A stretch of 51,120 nucleotides of DNA from Oscillospiraceae bacterium. Lineage in GTDB: Bacteria > Bacillota > Clostridia > Oscillospirales > CAG-272. The DNA is taken from positions 1 through 51,120 of the forward strand of contig SVSJ01000018.1 in NCBI GenBank assembly GCA_015064355.1, read 5' to 3'. Shown here in pieces: positions 16,655 through 24,340 of this stretch. The position numbers and the translations under genes are program-made. The notes beneath the pieces are model-generated. The model did no database searches. It saw only the letters and a list, made by a program, of their open reading frames with translations, and was not told the origin of the DNA. Numbering within the stretch: the stretch's first letter is position 1; every line of letters begins with the position of its first letter.

Positions 16655-18691
16655 TTATGCTGCTTTACGAACTTCAGCCTTGAGCTTCTTGTCGGAATTT
16701 ACACAGAGGCAGATGAGGATTCCGGCAAACACGAGAACTGCGATACCGCCGCCGATTGCTGCACCAATGTTAAGTGTAGCGGGCGCTGTGATAAGTGTGC
16801 CGATCGTGTAAACCAGGTACGCAATAGAGTAGCCTGTACCCATCTGAAGACCGATGCCTGCCCAGAGCCACTTTGCGCTCTTCATTTCGGAGTTCATAGC
16901 ACCGATTGCAGCAAAGCAGGGGGGAGTGAAGAGGTTAAACATAAGATATGCAAGTGCCGCAACAGCTGTGATACCAAATGTGTCAGCAACCGCATTGCCT
17001 GCGCCTTCCATCATCTCAAGTGCGTCTGTATCGATGAGGTTGGAGATGCCGTAACAAACAGCCAGAGTACCAACAACGTTTTCCTTTGCGATGAAGCCTG
17101 TAACAGCGGCTGCAGCCATCTGCCAAGCCTTGATACCGATAATGGGAACGATGAGGTAGGAGATAGGGCCTGCAATAGTTGCGAGAATGGAAGTGTTTTC
17201 TGCACCTTCACTAACCAGAGAGAAGCTCCAGTCGAAGGACTGCATTACGAATACTACCGCGTTGCAGAGGAGGATGATCGTACCAGCCTTAACAATGTAA
17301 GCCCAACCGCGGCTGCACATGGATTTGAACGCTCTCCAGAAGGAGGGAACCTTGTATTCGGGCAGTTCGATGATAAAGAAGGACTTTTTATTCTTGTTAC
17401 CTGTGATCTTGTTAACGAGAATGGCACCGAGGAGAATGATTACGATACCTGCGAAGTACATAAGAGTACCAACCCAGGAAGCTTCGGGGAAGAACGCACC
17501 TGCAAACAGAGCGATTACGGGAAGCTTTGCACCGCAGGGCATGAAGGGCGCGAGCATTGCAGTAGCTCTGCGTTCTCTTTCGTTGCGGATCGTGCGGCAA
17601 GCCATTACACCGGGGATAGCACAGCCTGTACCGATTACGAAGGGAATAACGGACTTACCGGAAAGACCAACCTTTTTGAAGATGGGGTCAAGCACAACAG
17701 AAACGCGAGCCATGTAACCGCAGTCTTCGAGAAGTGCGATCAGGAAGTACATTACCATAACGAGGGGGAGGAAGCCAACAACCGCGGAAACGCCGCCGAT
17801 GATACCTTCGGTAAGGAGAGCAACGAAGAATTCGTTACCGCCTTCAAGTGCACCTGCAACCCATTCCTTGAACATATCGATCAGTGTTACAAGGCCGGGG
17901 ATGGCGGTACCGTTTTCAAACTCATATCCCTCAGCGATCCAAGGACCGACCCAAGCCTGGGAGATCTGGAATACCAAAAACATTACAACCGCGAATATCG
18001 GAATACCAAGCCACTTGTTTGTGAGAACAGCGTCGATCTTGTCGCCGAAGTTCTTATCTTTTGTGAGAACCTTTCTTGTTTCTACAGATGAAACGATGTT
18101 GTTAACAAAAGTGAATCTGTTTCTGTCGTCTTCTTTAACGGCGTTTTTATCGGAGAAATCAATATTGCCCTGTGCGTAGGGAGCCTTCTGCCCCTTGCCG
18201 ATTACTGCAACAGCCGCTGCAACTACTTCTTTCATCCCCTTTGCAGAGGTGGAAATAGTTTCAACAACGGGACAGCCAAGCTTTCGTGAAAGTGCATCAG
18301 CGTCGATCTTGTTCTGCTTCTTGTCGTTGATGTCAGTCTTGTTAAGAGCTACAACTACGGGGATACCAAGCTCGAGAAGCTGCGTTGTGAAGAACAAGCT
18401 GCGGCTCAGGTTTGTCGCGTCAACTATGTTGATGATTGCATCGAGAGACGCGTTCTTTACGTAGGAGCTTGTGATGCTCTCTTCAGATGTGAAGGGAGAC
18501 ATGGAGTAAGCACCGGGAAGGTCAACTGCGATGAGTTCCTCTGCGCCATCGTAAAGGCTTTTCTTGATGGGGTATTCTTTCGCTTCAACGGTAACACCTG
18601 CCCAGTTGCCGACCTTTTCGTTTCTGCCGGTCAGAGCATTATACATTGTTGTTTTACCGCTGTTGGGGTTGCCCGCCAAAGCAATTCTCAT
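16655..18691 (-). CDS. feoB: Ferrous iron transport protein B (FeoB)
   Basis: Fe(II) importer with an N-terminal cytoplasmic GTPase domain and a C-terminal membrane domain. In the 678 residues: G1 GNPNSGKT at 7-14, G3 DLPGAYSM, G4 NKTD near 117, then two Gate-type membrane regions with GTGCAIPGVMACRTIRN and FMPCGAKLPVIALFAGAFF carrying the conserved Cys residues of the pore, and a C-terminal helical region. It is shorter than E. coli FeoB (773) but in the Firmicute range. The ATG at 18691 follows a GGAGG. It is the middle gene of feoA-feoB-Cys-rich peptide. A terminator and an operator lie between feoA and feoB. Confidence 0.97.
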   Translation of the reverse strand: MRIALAGNPNSGKTTMYNALTGRNEKVGNWAGVTVEAKEYPIKKSLYDGAEELIAVDLPGAYSMSPFTSEESITSSYVKNASLDAIINIVDATNLSRSLFFTTQLLELGIPVVVALNKTDINDKKQNKIDADALSRKLGCPVVETISTSAKGMKEVVAAAVAVIGKGQKAPYAQGNIDFSDKNAVKEDDRNRFTFVNNIVSSVETRKVLTKDKNFGDKIDAVLTNKWLGIPIFAVVMFLVFQISQAWVGPWIAEGYEFENGTAIPGLVTLIDMFKEWVAGALEGGNEFFVALLTEGIIGGVSAVVGFLPLVMVMYFLIALLEDCGYMARVSVVLDPIFKKVGLSGKSVIPFVIGTGCAIPGVMACRTIRNERERRATAMLAPFMPCGAKLPVIALFAGAFFPEASWVGTLMYFAGIVIILLGAILVNKITGNKNKKSFFIIELPEYKVPSFWRAFKSMCSRGWAYIVKAGTIILLCNAVVFVMQSFDWSFSLVSEGAENTSILATIAGPISYLIVPIIGIKAWQMAAAAVTGFIAKENVVGTLAVCYGISNLIDTDALEMMEGAGNAVADTFGITAVAALAYLMFNLFTPPCFAAIGAMNSEMKSAKWLWAGIGLQMGTGYSIAYLVYTIGTLITAPATLNIGAAIGGGIAVLVFAGILICLCVNSDKKLKAEVRKAA

Positions 18692-18737
18692 TTTGGATTC
18701 CTCCGTTATGTAAAAAAAAATAAACGAAATTAATGTT

Positions 18738-18755
18738 GGTTAGTCGCAGCTAACT
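18738..18755. promoter_or_regulatory. Feo palindromic operator, copy 1 (between feoA and feoB)
   Basis: GGTTAG-N6-CTAACT, one mismatch from the perfect palindrome seen upstream of feoA. It lies 47-64 nt upstream of the feoB start. The half-site TTAG/CTAA resembles operators of DtxR/IdeR/MntR-type metal repressors; that identification is inference. Confidence 0.65.
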
Positions 18756-18763
18756 GATTGTCG

Positions 18764-18786
18764 AAAAAGTAATCAGCGATTACTTT
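18764..18786 (-). terminator. Hairpin with T tract between feoA and feoB
   Basis: On the minus strand AAAGTAATC pairs with GATTACTTT around a 3-nt loop and runs into T5 before CG. It starts about 7 nt after the feoA stop. The stem is AT-rich, so termination may be partial, giving less feoB than feoA mRNA unless feoB has its own promoter. Confidence 0.6.
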
Positions 18787-18792
18787 AGCAGG

Positions 18793-19008
18793 TCATCCAA
18801 TGATGATCGCTTCAGCAAGCTGATTATCTATGTTGTATCTGCCGTCTTTGATAGATACGGTGCAGCCGCCTCTCATGTGAGAGATCACTGTGATAGGCTC
18901 ACCGCTGTAACAACCAAGAGAGAACAGAAAAGCATCAAGCTCTTCGTCATCAGTCTCAATAGACTTGATGATGTATTCCTTACCTTCTTCAGCAGTTTTT
19001 AAGTTCAT
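18793..19008 (-). CDS. feoA: FeoA-family SH3-like protein
   Basis: Small cytoplasmic SH3-fold protein needed for full FeoB activity. The 71 residues match the family (70-80): GKEYIIKSIE, then LFSLGCYSGEPITVI, RGGCTVSIKDGRYNID and ending AEAIIIG. An in-frame ATG also exists at 19014, but it abuts the CAGGAG site (19015-19020) with no spacing; the ATG at 19008 has 6 nt and is chosen. It is transcribed from the promoter at 19093-19121, where two metal-repressor-like palindromes sit at and after the start point. Confidence 0.9.
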   Translation of the reverse strand: MNLKTAEEGKEYIIKSIETDDEELDAFLFSLGCYSGEPITVISHMRGGCTVSIKDGRYNIDNQLAEAIIIG

Positions 19009-19032
19009 ATGCATCTCCTGCTTTGCTTGAGT

Positions 19033-19050
19033 AATTAGTCTATGCTAACC
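19033..19050. promoter_or_regulatory. Feo palindromic operator, copy 2 (feoA leader)
   Basis: AATTAG-N6-CTAACC, the left half lacking the two outer G bases. It lies in the feoA leader, 35 bp (about three and a half helical turns) from copy 3. Confidence 0.65.
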
Positions 19051-19067
19051 GAATGTGAAAAACAAAT

Positions 19068-19085
19068 GGTTAGTTCTTGCTAACC
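19068..19085. promoter_or_regulatory. Feo palindromic operator, copy 3 (at the feoA transcription start)
   Basis: Perfect 18-bp palindrome GGTTAG-N6-CTAACC. It begins 8 nt downstream of the feoA -10 box, so it covers the predicted start of transcription. This is a position for repression by a metal-loaded repressor. Confidence 0.8.
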
Positions 19086-19092
19086 GTAGTAA

Positions 19093-19121
19093 ATTATAAA
19101 TGGTTTTGCGATATTTGTCAA
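19093..19121 (-). promoter_or_regulatory. Consensus sigma-A promoter of feoA
   Basis: On the minus strand TTGACA (19121-19116), 17-nt spacer, TATAAT (19098-19093): a perfect consensus promoter. Start of transcription expected near 19086. The perfect match suggests strong expression when the adjoining operators are free. Confidence 0.9.
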
Positions 19122-19163
19122 TAGTTTTAGGAAATTTTTTTCAATTTGTCGTTTTGACGGATT

Positions 19164-19181
19164 GGTTAGGATATGCTAACC
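19164..19181. promoter_or_regulatory. Feo palindromic operator, copy 4 (upstream, between divergent promoters)
   Basis: Perfect GGTTAG-N6-CTAACC located 43 bp upstream of the feoA -35 and 74 bp upstream of the thiT -35. It could support looping or cooperative binding with copies 2 and 3, or could act on another transcript. Confidence 0.7.
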
Positions 19182-19254
19182 GACTGCGTTGTGCAAAGTG
19201 ATGAGAGTGTGCAAAAAATGAAAGTGTATCAGTGGTTTTCTTCTTGCAAATCTC

Positions 19255-19283
19255 TTGACAACCTATCCAAATAATGCTATAAT
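19255..19283 (+). promoter_or_regulatory. Consensus sigma-A promoter of the TPP riboswitch-thiT unit
   Basis: TTGACA (19255-19260), 17-nt spacer, TATAAT (19278-19283). The riboswitch begins about 10 nt downstream. It is divergent from the feoA promoter. Confidence 0.9.
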
Positions 19284-19290
19284 AATCCCG

Positions 19291-19415
19291 AACAATCGCA
19301 GGGGTGCTTATGGCTGAGATGGCGAAGAGCCCGCGTCGTAATAAAAACGGAGCGGAAGCTTGTTTGCCGAACCCTTTAACCTGATACGGATAATGCCGGC
19401 GTAGGGAGAACTTGT
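19291..19415 (+). promoter_or_regulatory. TPP (THI-box) riboswitch
   Basis: Conserved core elements in order: GGGGTGCT (19301-19308), GGCTGAGAT (19312-19320), ACCC then AACCTGAT before 19385, GGATAATGCCGGCGTAGGGAG (about 19388-19408). The variable P3 arm between GAGAT and ACCC is long. ACAA (19292-19295) and TTGT (19412-19415) can close P1. Binding of thiamine diphosphate would favour the downstream terminator and shut off thiT. Confidence 0.95.
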
Positions 19416-19437
19416 CACACGTCAAAATTCTGAACGC

Positions 19438-19468
19438 ATATCCGTAGTTTTAGTACTGCGGATTTTTT
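19438..19468 (+). terminator. Riboswitch expression-platform terminator
   Basis: ATCCGTAG (19440-19447) pairs with CTGCGGAT (19456-19463), one G-T wobble, followed by TTTTTT. It lies between the TPP aptamer and the thiT ribosome binding site, the usual position of a transcription-attenuating platform. Confidence 0.85.
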
Positions 19469-19538
19469 GTTTAGTCTGCGTTTTGTTCAAACGGGGAGGC
19501 GCCCCCCAATAATATTTTATGAAAAGGCGGTGAACAAA

Positions 19539-20123
19539 ATGTCTCACCAAACAAAAACTGTCAAGAACACTCGTATTCTTGCAGAGGGAGCAATGATGAT
19601 CGCACTTTCCTTTGTGCTTTCATTCCTGACCTACAGCGGAAGCTGGCTGCAGGGCGGTAGCATCTCTCTTGAGATCATCCCCATTATTATTATGGGTCTG
19701 CGCAACGGTCCCAAATGGGGTGTAGCAACGGGATTTGTTGCAGGTGTGCTTCAGCTTATTATGGGATTCTCCAACGTAATGTACTGTCCCACCCTGGCAA
19801 CCCAGATCGGCTGCGTGCTTCTCGACTATGTGGTTGCATTCTCCGTACTCGGACTTGCAAGACCTTTTGCAAAGATGTTTGCCAACAAATCCGTAGGGGT
19901 GATTCTTGGCACAGTAATCGCAGGTCTCCTTCGCTTTGTGTGCCACTACATTTCCGGTATCTGGCTCTGGGGTGAATACGCTCCCGAAGGACAGCCCGTA
20001 TGGCTCTACAGCCTTACATACAACGGAACATACATGGCTGTAAACATCATTATGGCAACGGTTATCATTGCTATTCTTTACAATTCTGCCTCGAAGCAGA
20101 TAATGCCCGAGATGGAAAAATAA
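19539..20123 (+). CDS. thiT: ECF transporter S component for thiamine, ThiT (YuaJ)
   Basis: Membrane substrate-binding subunit for thiamine that docks to the shared EcfA-A'-T energising module. The 194-residue protein has about six hydrophobic segments and the family stretch SWLQGGSISLEIIPI near residue 36, GLRNGPKWG, and GIWLWGEYAPEG in the last third, where aromatic and acidic residues bind thiamine. An open frame extends up to 19467, but it would start inside the terminator T tract. The ATG at 19539, with AAAGGCGG about 8 nt before it, is chosen. Expression is set by the TPP riboswitch. The ecfA1-ecfA2-ecfT genes lie 1.6 kb downstream. Confidence 0.95.
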   Translation: MSHQTKTVKNTRILAEGAMMIALSFVLSFLTYSGSWLQGGSISLEIIPIIIMGLRNGPKWGVATGFVAGVLQLIMGFSNVMYCPTLATQIGCVLLDYVVAFSVLGLARPFAKMFANKSVGVILGTVIAGLLRFVCHYISGIWLWGEYAPEGQPVWLYSLTYNGTYMAVNIIMATVIIAILYNSASKQIMPEMEK

Positions 20124-20133
20124 CTCAAAAAAT

Positions 20134-20178
20134 AAGGAAGGCGGAGTCGCGAATCTGCCTTCCTTTGATTTTTTTATT
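20134..20178 (+). terminator. Intrinsic terminator after thiT
   Basis: AAGGAAGGCGGA (20134-20145) pairs with TCTGCCTTCCTT (20154-20165), one G-T wobble, and a T-rich run follows. Confidence 0.85.
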
Positions 20179-20208
20179 ATTTGTTTCCATAAAAATTCAC
20201 AAACTGTT

Positions 20209-20237
20209 TTGACATAACGCGGGATATGTGATATAAT
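20209..20237 (+). promoter_or_regulatory. Consensus sigma-A promoter of ruvC
   Basis: TTGACA (20209-20214), 17-nt spacer, TATAAT (20232-20237), 33 nt before the ruvC start. Confidence 0.88.
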
Positions 20238-20270
20238 ATATTATTAAAGATATAAAATCGGGGTAATATT

Positions 20271-20801
20271 ATGATAATTTTGGGGATAGACCCCGGTATC
20301 GCAATAGTGGGCTGGGGAGTAATAGATTACGGCGGGATCGGCACCAAATCAAAGGTGCTGAACTACGGCGCAATTACCACGCCCTCCACTATGAAAACGG
20401 AGGACAGGATATACGAGGTACACCGCGAGCTGACGGCCATAATTAAGACGTACAAGCCTGAGGCGGCGGCTATTGAAGAGCTGTTTTTCAATACTAACCA
20501 GAAGACCGGTATCATTGTGGCGGAGTCGAGAGGATGCATCCTTCTTGCCTGCCGACAGAATAATGTTCCGATATACGAGTACACCCCTCTGCAGATAAAG
20601 CAATCAGTTGTTGGCTATGGCCGTGCGGACAAGCACCAGGTTATCGAAATGGTTACCATGTTCTTGAACCTGCAAAAGCCGCCGAAGCCCGACGATACGG
20701 CGGACGCTCTTGCTGCGGCAATATGTCACGCGCACACGGGAACATCTCGCCTTGCGGAGTACTATAACAAGCCCACGTCAATGGCGGGCAAACTGAAATA
20801 A
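20271..20801 (+). CDS. ruvC: Holliday junction resolvase RuvC
   Basis: Dimeric endonuclease that cuts four-way junctions during recombinational repair. In 176 residues the RNase-H-like catalytic acids are visible: Asp7 in LGIDPG, Glu69 in AIEELFF, and Asp142 and Asp145 in PDDTADALA, followed by the His of ICHAH. Length is typical (about 165-180). A GGGG about 8-12 nt upstream serves as ribosome binding site. ruvA and ruvB are not in the window, so this gene is separated from its usual partners. Confidence 0.96.
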   Translation: MIILGIDPGIAIVGWGVIDYGGIGTKSKVLNYGAITTPSTMKTEDRIYEVHRELTAIIKTYKPEAAAIEELFFNTNQKTGIIVAESRGCILLACRQNNVPIYEYTPLQIKQSVVGYGRADKHQVIEMVTMFLNLQKPPKPDDTADALAAAICHAHTGTSRLAEYYNKPTSMAGKLK

Positions 20802-20826
20802 AGAAATACGACATTTTGGAGATAAT

Positions 20827-21702
20827 ATGTTTATTGCAAACGGATGGAAAGATTACGAGCTTATCGACTGCGACGGCGGTGAGCGACTTGAAAGATGGGG
20901 GAATTATATCCTCGTGCGCCCCGATCCCCAGGTTATCTGGAAAGGTGAGCGGAAGAATCCCCTTTGGAAAAAGGCACAGGGCGTGTATAAGAGACAGGGG
21001 GGCGGCGGATCCTGGGTGGTCAACCGTATGCCTGAAGCCTGGTGCATAAACTACGGAGATCTGACCTTCCGTCTTCGTCCTATGGGATTCAAGCACACGG
21101 GACTTTTCCCCGAGCAGGCAACGAACTGGGACTGGGCAGGCGGACTTATCCGTAACTCTGTAAAAAACGGCAAAGAGCCCAAGGTGCTTAACCTTTTTGC
21201 GTACACAGGCGGCGCAACTGTTGCTTGTGCGAAAGCGGGCGCAGCCCTTGTTCATGTTGACGCATCCAAGGGAATGACCCAGGCTGCAAAAGAAAATATG
21301 CAACTTTCCGGACTTGGAGAAGCACCTTGCAGATATATCGTTGACGACTGCAGAAAATTCGTTGAGCGTGAAATCCGCCGCGGAAACCGTTACGACGGTA
21401 TCATAATGGACCCGCCCTCATACGGCAGAGGCCCAAACGGAGAGGTGTGGAAGCTTGAGGAATGTGCTGCAGACCTTATTGAGCTTGTGGTAAAAGTTCT
21501 CTCCGACGAGCCCCTTTTCTTCCTTATCAATTCTTATACCACAGGTCTCTCACCCTCTGTAATGCAGTATATCCTTATGCGTGCGCTTCCCGAAAAGCTG
21601 CGCAGACGTGCAACAGTTGACATTGGTGAGACCTGCATACCGGTAACCGACAGCGGACTCCTTCTACCAAGCGGTGCGTCCGTAAGAGTGTCGTTTGAGT
21701 AA
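20827..21702 (+). CDS. Class I SAM-dependent methyltransferase, RlmI-like (COG1092)
   Basis: Probable RNA cytosine methyltransferase. The 291-residue protein has an N-terminal beta-rich segment with repeated Trp and Gly. It then shows the Rossmann motif I LNLFAYTGGATVACAKAG near residue 122, motif II HVDASKGM, and the catalytic-type DPPSYGRGPNGE near 198, followed by a C-terminal sheet. DPPSY/F and the overall plan match the COG1092 group that includes 23S rRNA methyltransferase RlmI. It lacks the N-terminal PUA domain of RlmI, so the exact substrate is open. GGAG lies 7 nt before the ATG; it starts 25 nt after ruvC. Confidence 0.85.
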   Translation: MFIANGWKDYELIDCDGGERLERWGNYILVRPDPQVIWKGERKNPLWKKAQGVYKRQGGGGSWVVNRMPEAWCINYGDLTFRLRPMGFKHTGLFPEQATNWDWAGGLIRNSVKNGKEPKVLNLFAYTGGATVACAKAGAALVHVDASKGMTQAAKENMQLSGLGEAPCRYIVDDCRKFVEREIRRGNRYDGIIMDPPSYGRGPNGEVWKLEECAADLIELVVKVLSDEPLFFLINSYTTGLSPSVMQYILMRALPEKLRRRATVDIGETCIPVTDSGLLLPSGASVRVSFE

Positions 21703-21723
21703 AAAAATAAAAAGGATCAGGGA

Positions 21724-22602
21724 ATGAACTCCATAATTAAAGCAGAAAATTTATTCTTTTCATACCCCGGCGACGAGGATAATAAGCCTGTCCGCGCCTT
21801 GAACGGCGTTTCCTTCGAGATCGAAGAGGGCAGCTTCACAGCAATTCTCGGTCACAACGGCAGCGGTAAATCAACCCTCGCCAAGCTTATGTGTATGATA
21901 AATATGCCCGAAAGCGGTAAGCTTTGGGTAATGGGAAAAGAAATGACCTCGGACGACGTAACGGACTCCGACATTCTTTCCGCACGCCGTGAGGTTGGAA
22001 TGGTATTCCAAAATCCCGACAACCAGATCGTTGCCACAATTGTTGAAGAGGACGTGGCGTTTGGCTGCGAGAATCTTGGACTCCCTCCGTCTGAAATACG
22101 CGCCCGAGTTGACAAGGCACTCTCTGACGTTGGCATGTCCAAATATGCCCGTCACCCTGCTACCGATCTTTCCGGCGGTCAGAAACAGCGCGTTGCCATA
22201 GCGGGAGTTATCGCAATGAAACGCCGCTGCATTATATTCGACGAATCCACCGCAATGCTCGACCCAATGGGCAGACGTGAGGTTATGTCTATAATTCAAA
22301 AGCTGAATAAAGAAGAGGGAATCACCGTTATTCTCATTACCCACCATATGAACGAGGCGGCACGAGCTGACCGTATCATTGTAATGAACGAGGGTAGGAT
22401 TATTGGTGACGGCAGCCCGCGTGAAATTTTCGGAGATCCCGAGAGAATGTGGGAAGCAGATCTTGACGTTCCCCAGACAACAGAACTTCTTTACAAGCTG
22501 AAGAAGGCAGGACTTGATCTGCCTATTGATGTTTTCGATGTGAATACGACTGCGGTGAAAATCGCTGCTGAGATACGCAAGAAGATCAGCGAGAGAGGGT
22601 GA
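21724..22602 (+). CDS. ecfA1: Energy-coupling factor transporter ATPase EcfA1
   Basis: One of the two nucleotide-binding subunits of the ECF vitamin transporter engine. In 292 residues: Walker A LGHNGSGKST near 43, Q-loop VFQNPDNQIVA near 96, signature LSGGQKQRVAIAG near 147, Walker B IIFDESTAMLDP near 171 and switch His in ITHHMNEAA near 205. FQNPDNQ in the Q-loop region is characteristic of EcfA proteins. It is followed after 3 nt by ecfA2. The gene order ecfA1-ecfA2-ecfT-truA is the conserved Firmicute arrangement of group II ECF systems. Confidence 0.95.
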   Translation: MNSIIKAENLFFSYPGDEDNKPVRALNGVSFEIEEGSFTAILGHNGSGKSTLAKLMCMINMPESGKLWVMGKEMTSDDVTDSDILSARREVGMVFQNPDNQIVATIVEEDVAFGCENLGLPPSEIRARVDKALSDVGMSKYARHPATDLSGGQKQRVAIAGVIAMKRRCIIFDESTAMLDPMGRREVMSIIQKLNKEEGITVILITHHMNEAARADRIIVMNEGRIIGDGSPREIFGDPERMWEADLDVPQTTELLYKLKKAGLDLPIDVFDVNTTAVKIAAEIRKKISERG

Positions 22603-22605
22603 AAT

Positions 22606-23487
22606 ATGGGAACTGTAGAATTAAAAAATATTTCATTCACCTACGGAAAAAATACGGAAACTGCACACAAGGCGCTTGATAACGTTTCCGTTAAGATAGA
22701 CGGTGGAATTACCGGGCTTATCGGTCACACCGGAAGCGGAAAATCCACCCTTGTGCAGATGATAAACGGACTCCTAAAACCGGACGAGGGACAGGTGTTC
22801 CTTGATGGCCGCGATATTTGGGAAGATCCGAAAAAGATTCGCGAGGTTCGCTTCAAGGTTGGGCTTGTAATGCAGTATCCGGAGTACCAGCTTTTTGCTG
22901 ATACTGCTCTGGAGGACATTGCTTTCGGCCCGAAGAATATGGGCGTTACAGGCGAGGAACTTGACCGCAGAGTACGCGAGTCTGCACGTTTTGCAGGAAT
23001 CGACGAGGAGCTGCTTGGAAAGTCTCCCTTTGAATTGTCAGGGGGTCAGAAGAGAAGAGTAGCTCTTGCAGGTGTTCTCGCAATGAACCCGGAGGTGCTT
23101 ATCCTTGACGAGCCGGCAGCCGGACTTGACCCGGCAGGCAGACGGGATATTCTTGGCGGTATCAAGAAGTACTCCCGCGAAAGCGGTACGACCGTAATAA
23201 TCGTCAGCCACAGTATGGAGGACATGGCTCTGTACTGCGACGATATTATCGTAATGACAAATTCCCGTGTATTCATGCACAAAAAATGTGCCGAGGTATT
23301 CTCGGAGCACAGAGAGCTTGTTGCGGTCGGACTTGACGTGCCGCAGATTACAAGAATTGCGTCTGCTTTGAAAGGTCTTGGAATTGACATTGGCGAGGAC
23401 GTTTACACCGTGGATTATGCCGTATCAAAACTCCTCGAATATATGAATTCGGAAAGCGGCCAATTAATCGAAGAAAAACAGGTATAA
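22606..23487 (+). CDS. ecfA2: Energy-coupling factor transporter ATPase EcfA2
   Basis: Second nucleotide-binding subunit, heterodimerising with EcfA1. In 293 residues: Walker A IGHTGSGKST near 39, Q-loop VMQYPEYQLFAD near 90, signature LSGGQKRRVALAG near 144, Walker B LILDEPAAGLDP near 165 and switch His in VSHSMEDMA. MQYPEYQLF identifies the A2 type. The start ATG has AGGGTG just upstream, within the end of ecfA1. It is 24 nt from ecfT. Confidence 0.95.
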   Translation: MGTVELKNISFTYGKNTETAHKALDNVSVKIDGGITGLIGHTGSGKSTLVQMINGLLKPDEGQVFLDGRDIWEDPKKIREVRFKVGLVMQYPEYQLFADTALEDIAFGPKNMGVTGEELDRRVRESARFAGIDEELLGKSPFELSGGQKRRVALAGVLAMNPEVLILDEPAAGLDPAGRRDILGGIKKYSRESGTTVIIVSHSMEDMALYCDDIIVMTNSRVFMHKKCAEVFSEHRELVAVGLDVPQITRIASALKGLGIDIGEDVYTVDYAVSKLLEYMNSESGQLIEEKQV

Positions 23488-23511
23488 ATTCCGCAGAAAG
23501 GCGGAGGTCTT

Positions 23512-24339
23512 ATGAAATCAGACATTGTTTTCGGGCAATACGTGGAGGGGAGATCCCCCATTCACAAGCTTGATGCCCGTATAAAGATAATAATTGCAAT
23601 TTTATATATAGTTGTCATATTCCTCGCAAAAAGCGTGTCAGCCTTTGCGCTTCTTGCGCTTTCTGCCGGTGTCTTTGTGGGAATGACGAAAATATCCCCG
23701 CGGCTTATTATGCGTTCCATGAAGTCGCTTGTATTCATAATTTTGTTTACAGCCATTATTAATATCTTCTGGATGACAGGGGATACACTTCTTCTGAAAT
23801 TCTGGGTGATCGAGATATATCTTGAGGGTGTAATAAACGCAGTTCTGATCGTGCTGCGCATAATGCTTCTCATTATTGCCACATCTGTGTTTATGACATA
23901 TACCACAACCCCTCTGGCACTGACGGATGCCCTTGAGCACCTACTCTCCCCCCTTAAGAAGATCAAGGTTCCCGTCCACGAGTTTGCAATGATGATGACC
24001 ATTGCTCTCCGTTTTATTCCTACCCTTATTGACGAAACTCACAAGATAATCAACGCCCAGACTGCACGCGGTGCGGATTTCTCATCCGGCAATATAATCA
24101 AGCGTGCGAAAGCGCTGATCCCTATTCTGATCCCTTTGTTCATTTCCGCATTCAGACGTGCGGATGAGCTTGCTACAGCTATGGAATGTCGCTGCTATAC
24201 AGGCGGAGAGGGAAGAACCAGAATGAACGTGCCAAAAACCGCCACTCGAGATTGGGTGTTCCTTGGATGCCTGGTACTTCTCGGCGGGGCAGTAGTTCTT
24301 TTGAATATGTATTTCCCAATTTATGGGCTTGGAGTGTAA
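23512..24339 (+). CDS. ecfT: Energy-coupling factor transporter transmembrane protein EcfT
   Basis: Membrane scaffold that couples EcfA1A2 ATP hydrolysis to toppling of S components. The 275-residue protein has N-terminal SPIHKLDARIKI, about five to six membrane segments, and two cytoplasmic coupling motifs with Ala-Arg-Gly or its equivalent: AQTARGADF near residue 184 and ATAMECRCY near 225. GGCGGAGG precedes the ATG. ThiT encoded upstream is a plausible client; others are likely elsewhere in the genome. Confidence 0.95.
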   Translation: MKSDIVFGQYVEGRSPIHKLDARIKIIIAILYIVVIFLAKSVSAFALLALSAGVFVGMTKISPRLIMRSMKSLVFIILFTAIINIFWMTGDTLLLKFWVIEIYLEGVINAVLIVLRIMLLIIATSVFMTYTTTPLALTDALEHLLSPLKKIKVPVHEFAMMMTIALRFIPTLIDETHKIINAQTARGADFSSGNIIKRAKALIPILIPLFISAFRRADELATAMECRCYTGGEGRTRMNVPKTATRDWVFLGCLVLLGGAVVLLNMYFPIYGLGV

Positions 24340-24340
24340 G

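Noticed and set aside
16631-18091. 486-codon plus-strand frame opposite feoB
   Set aside because: Shadow of feoB; low-complexity Cys/Asn-rich product with no recognisable fold.
18692-18737. A second promoter directly before feoB
   Set aside because: Only ATTAAT with a poor -35 could be found; not supportable without 5'-end data.
19467-19538. N-terminal extension of thiT
   Set aside because: It would begin in the T tract of the riboswitch terminator; the ATG at 19539 has the ribosome binding site and matches the family start.
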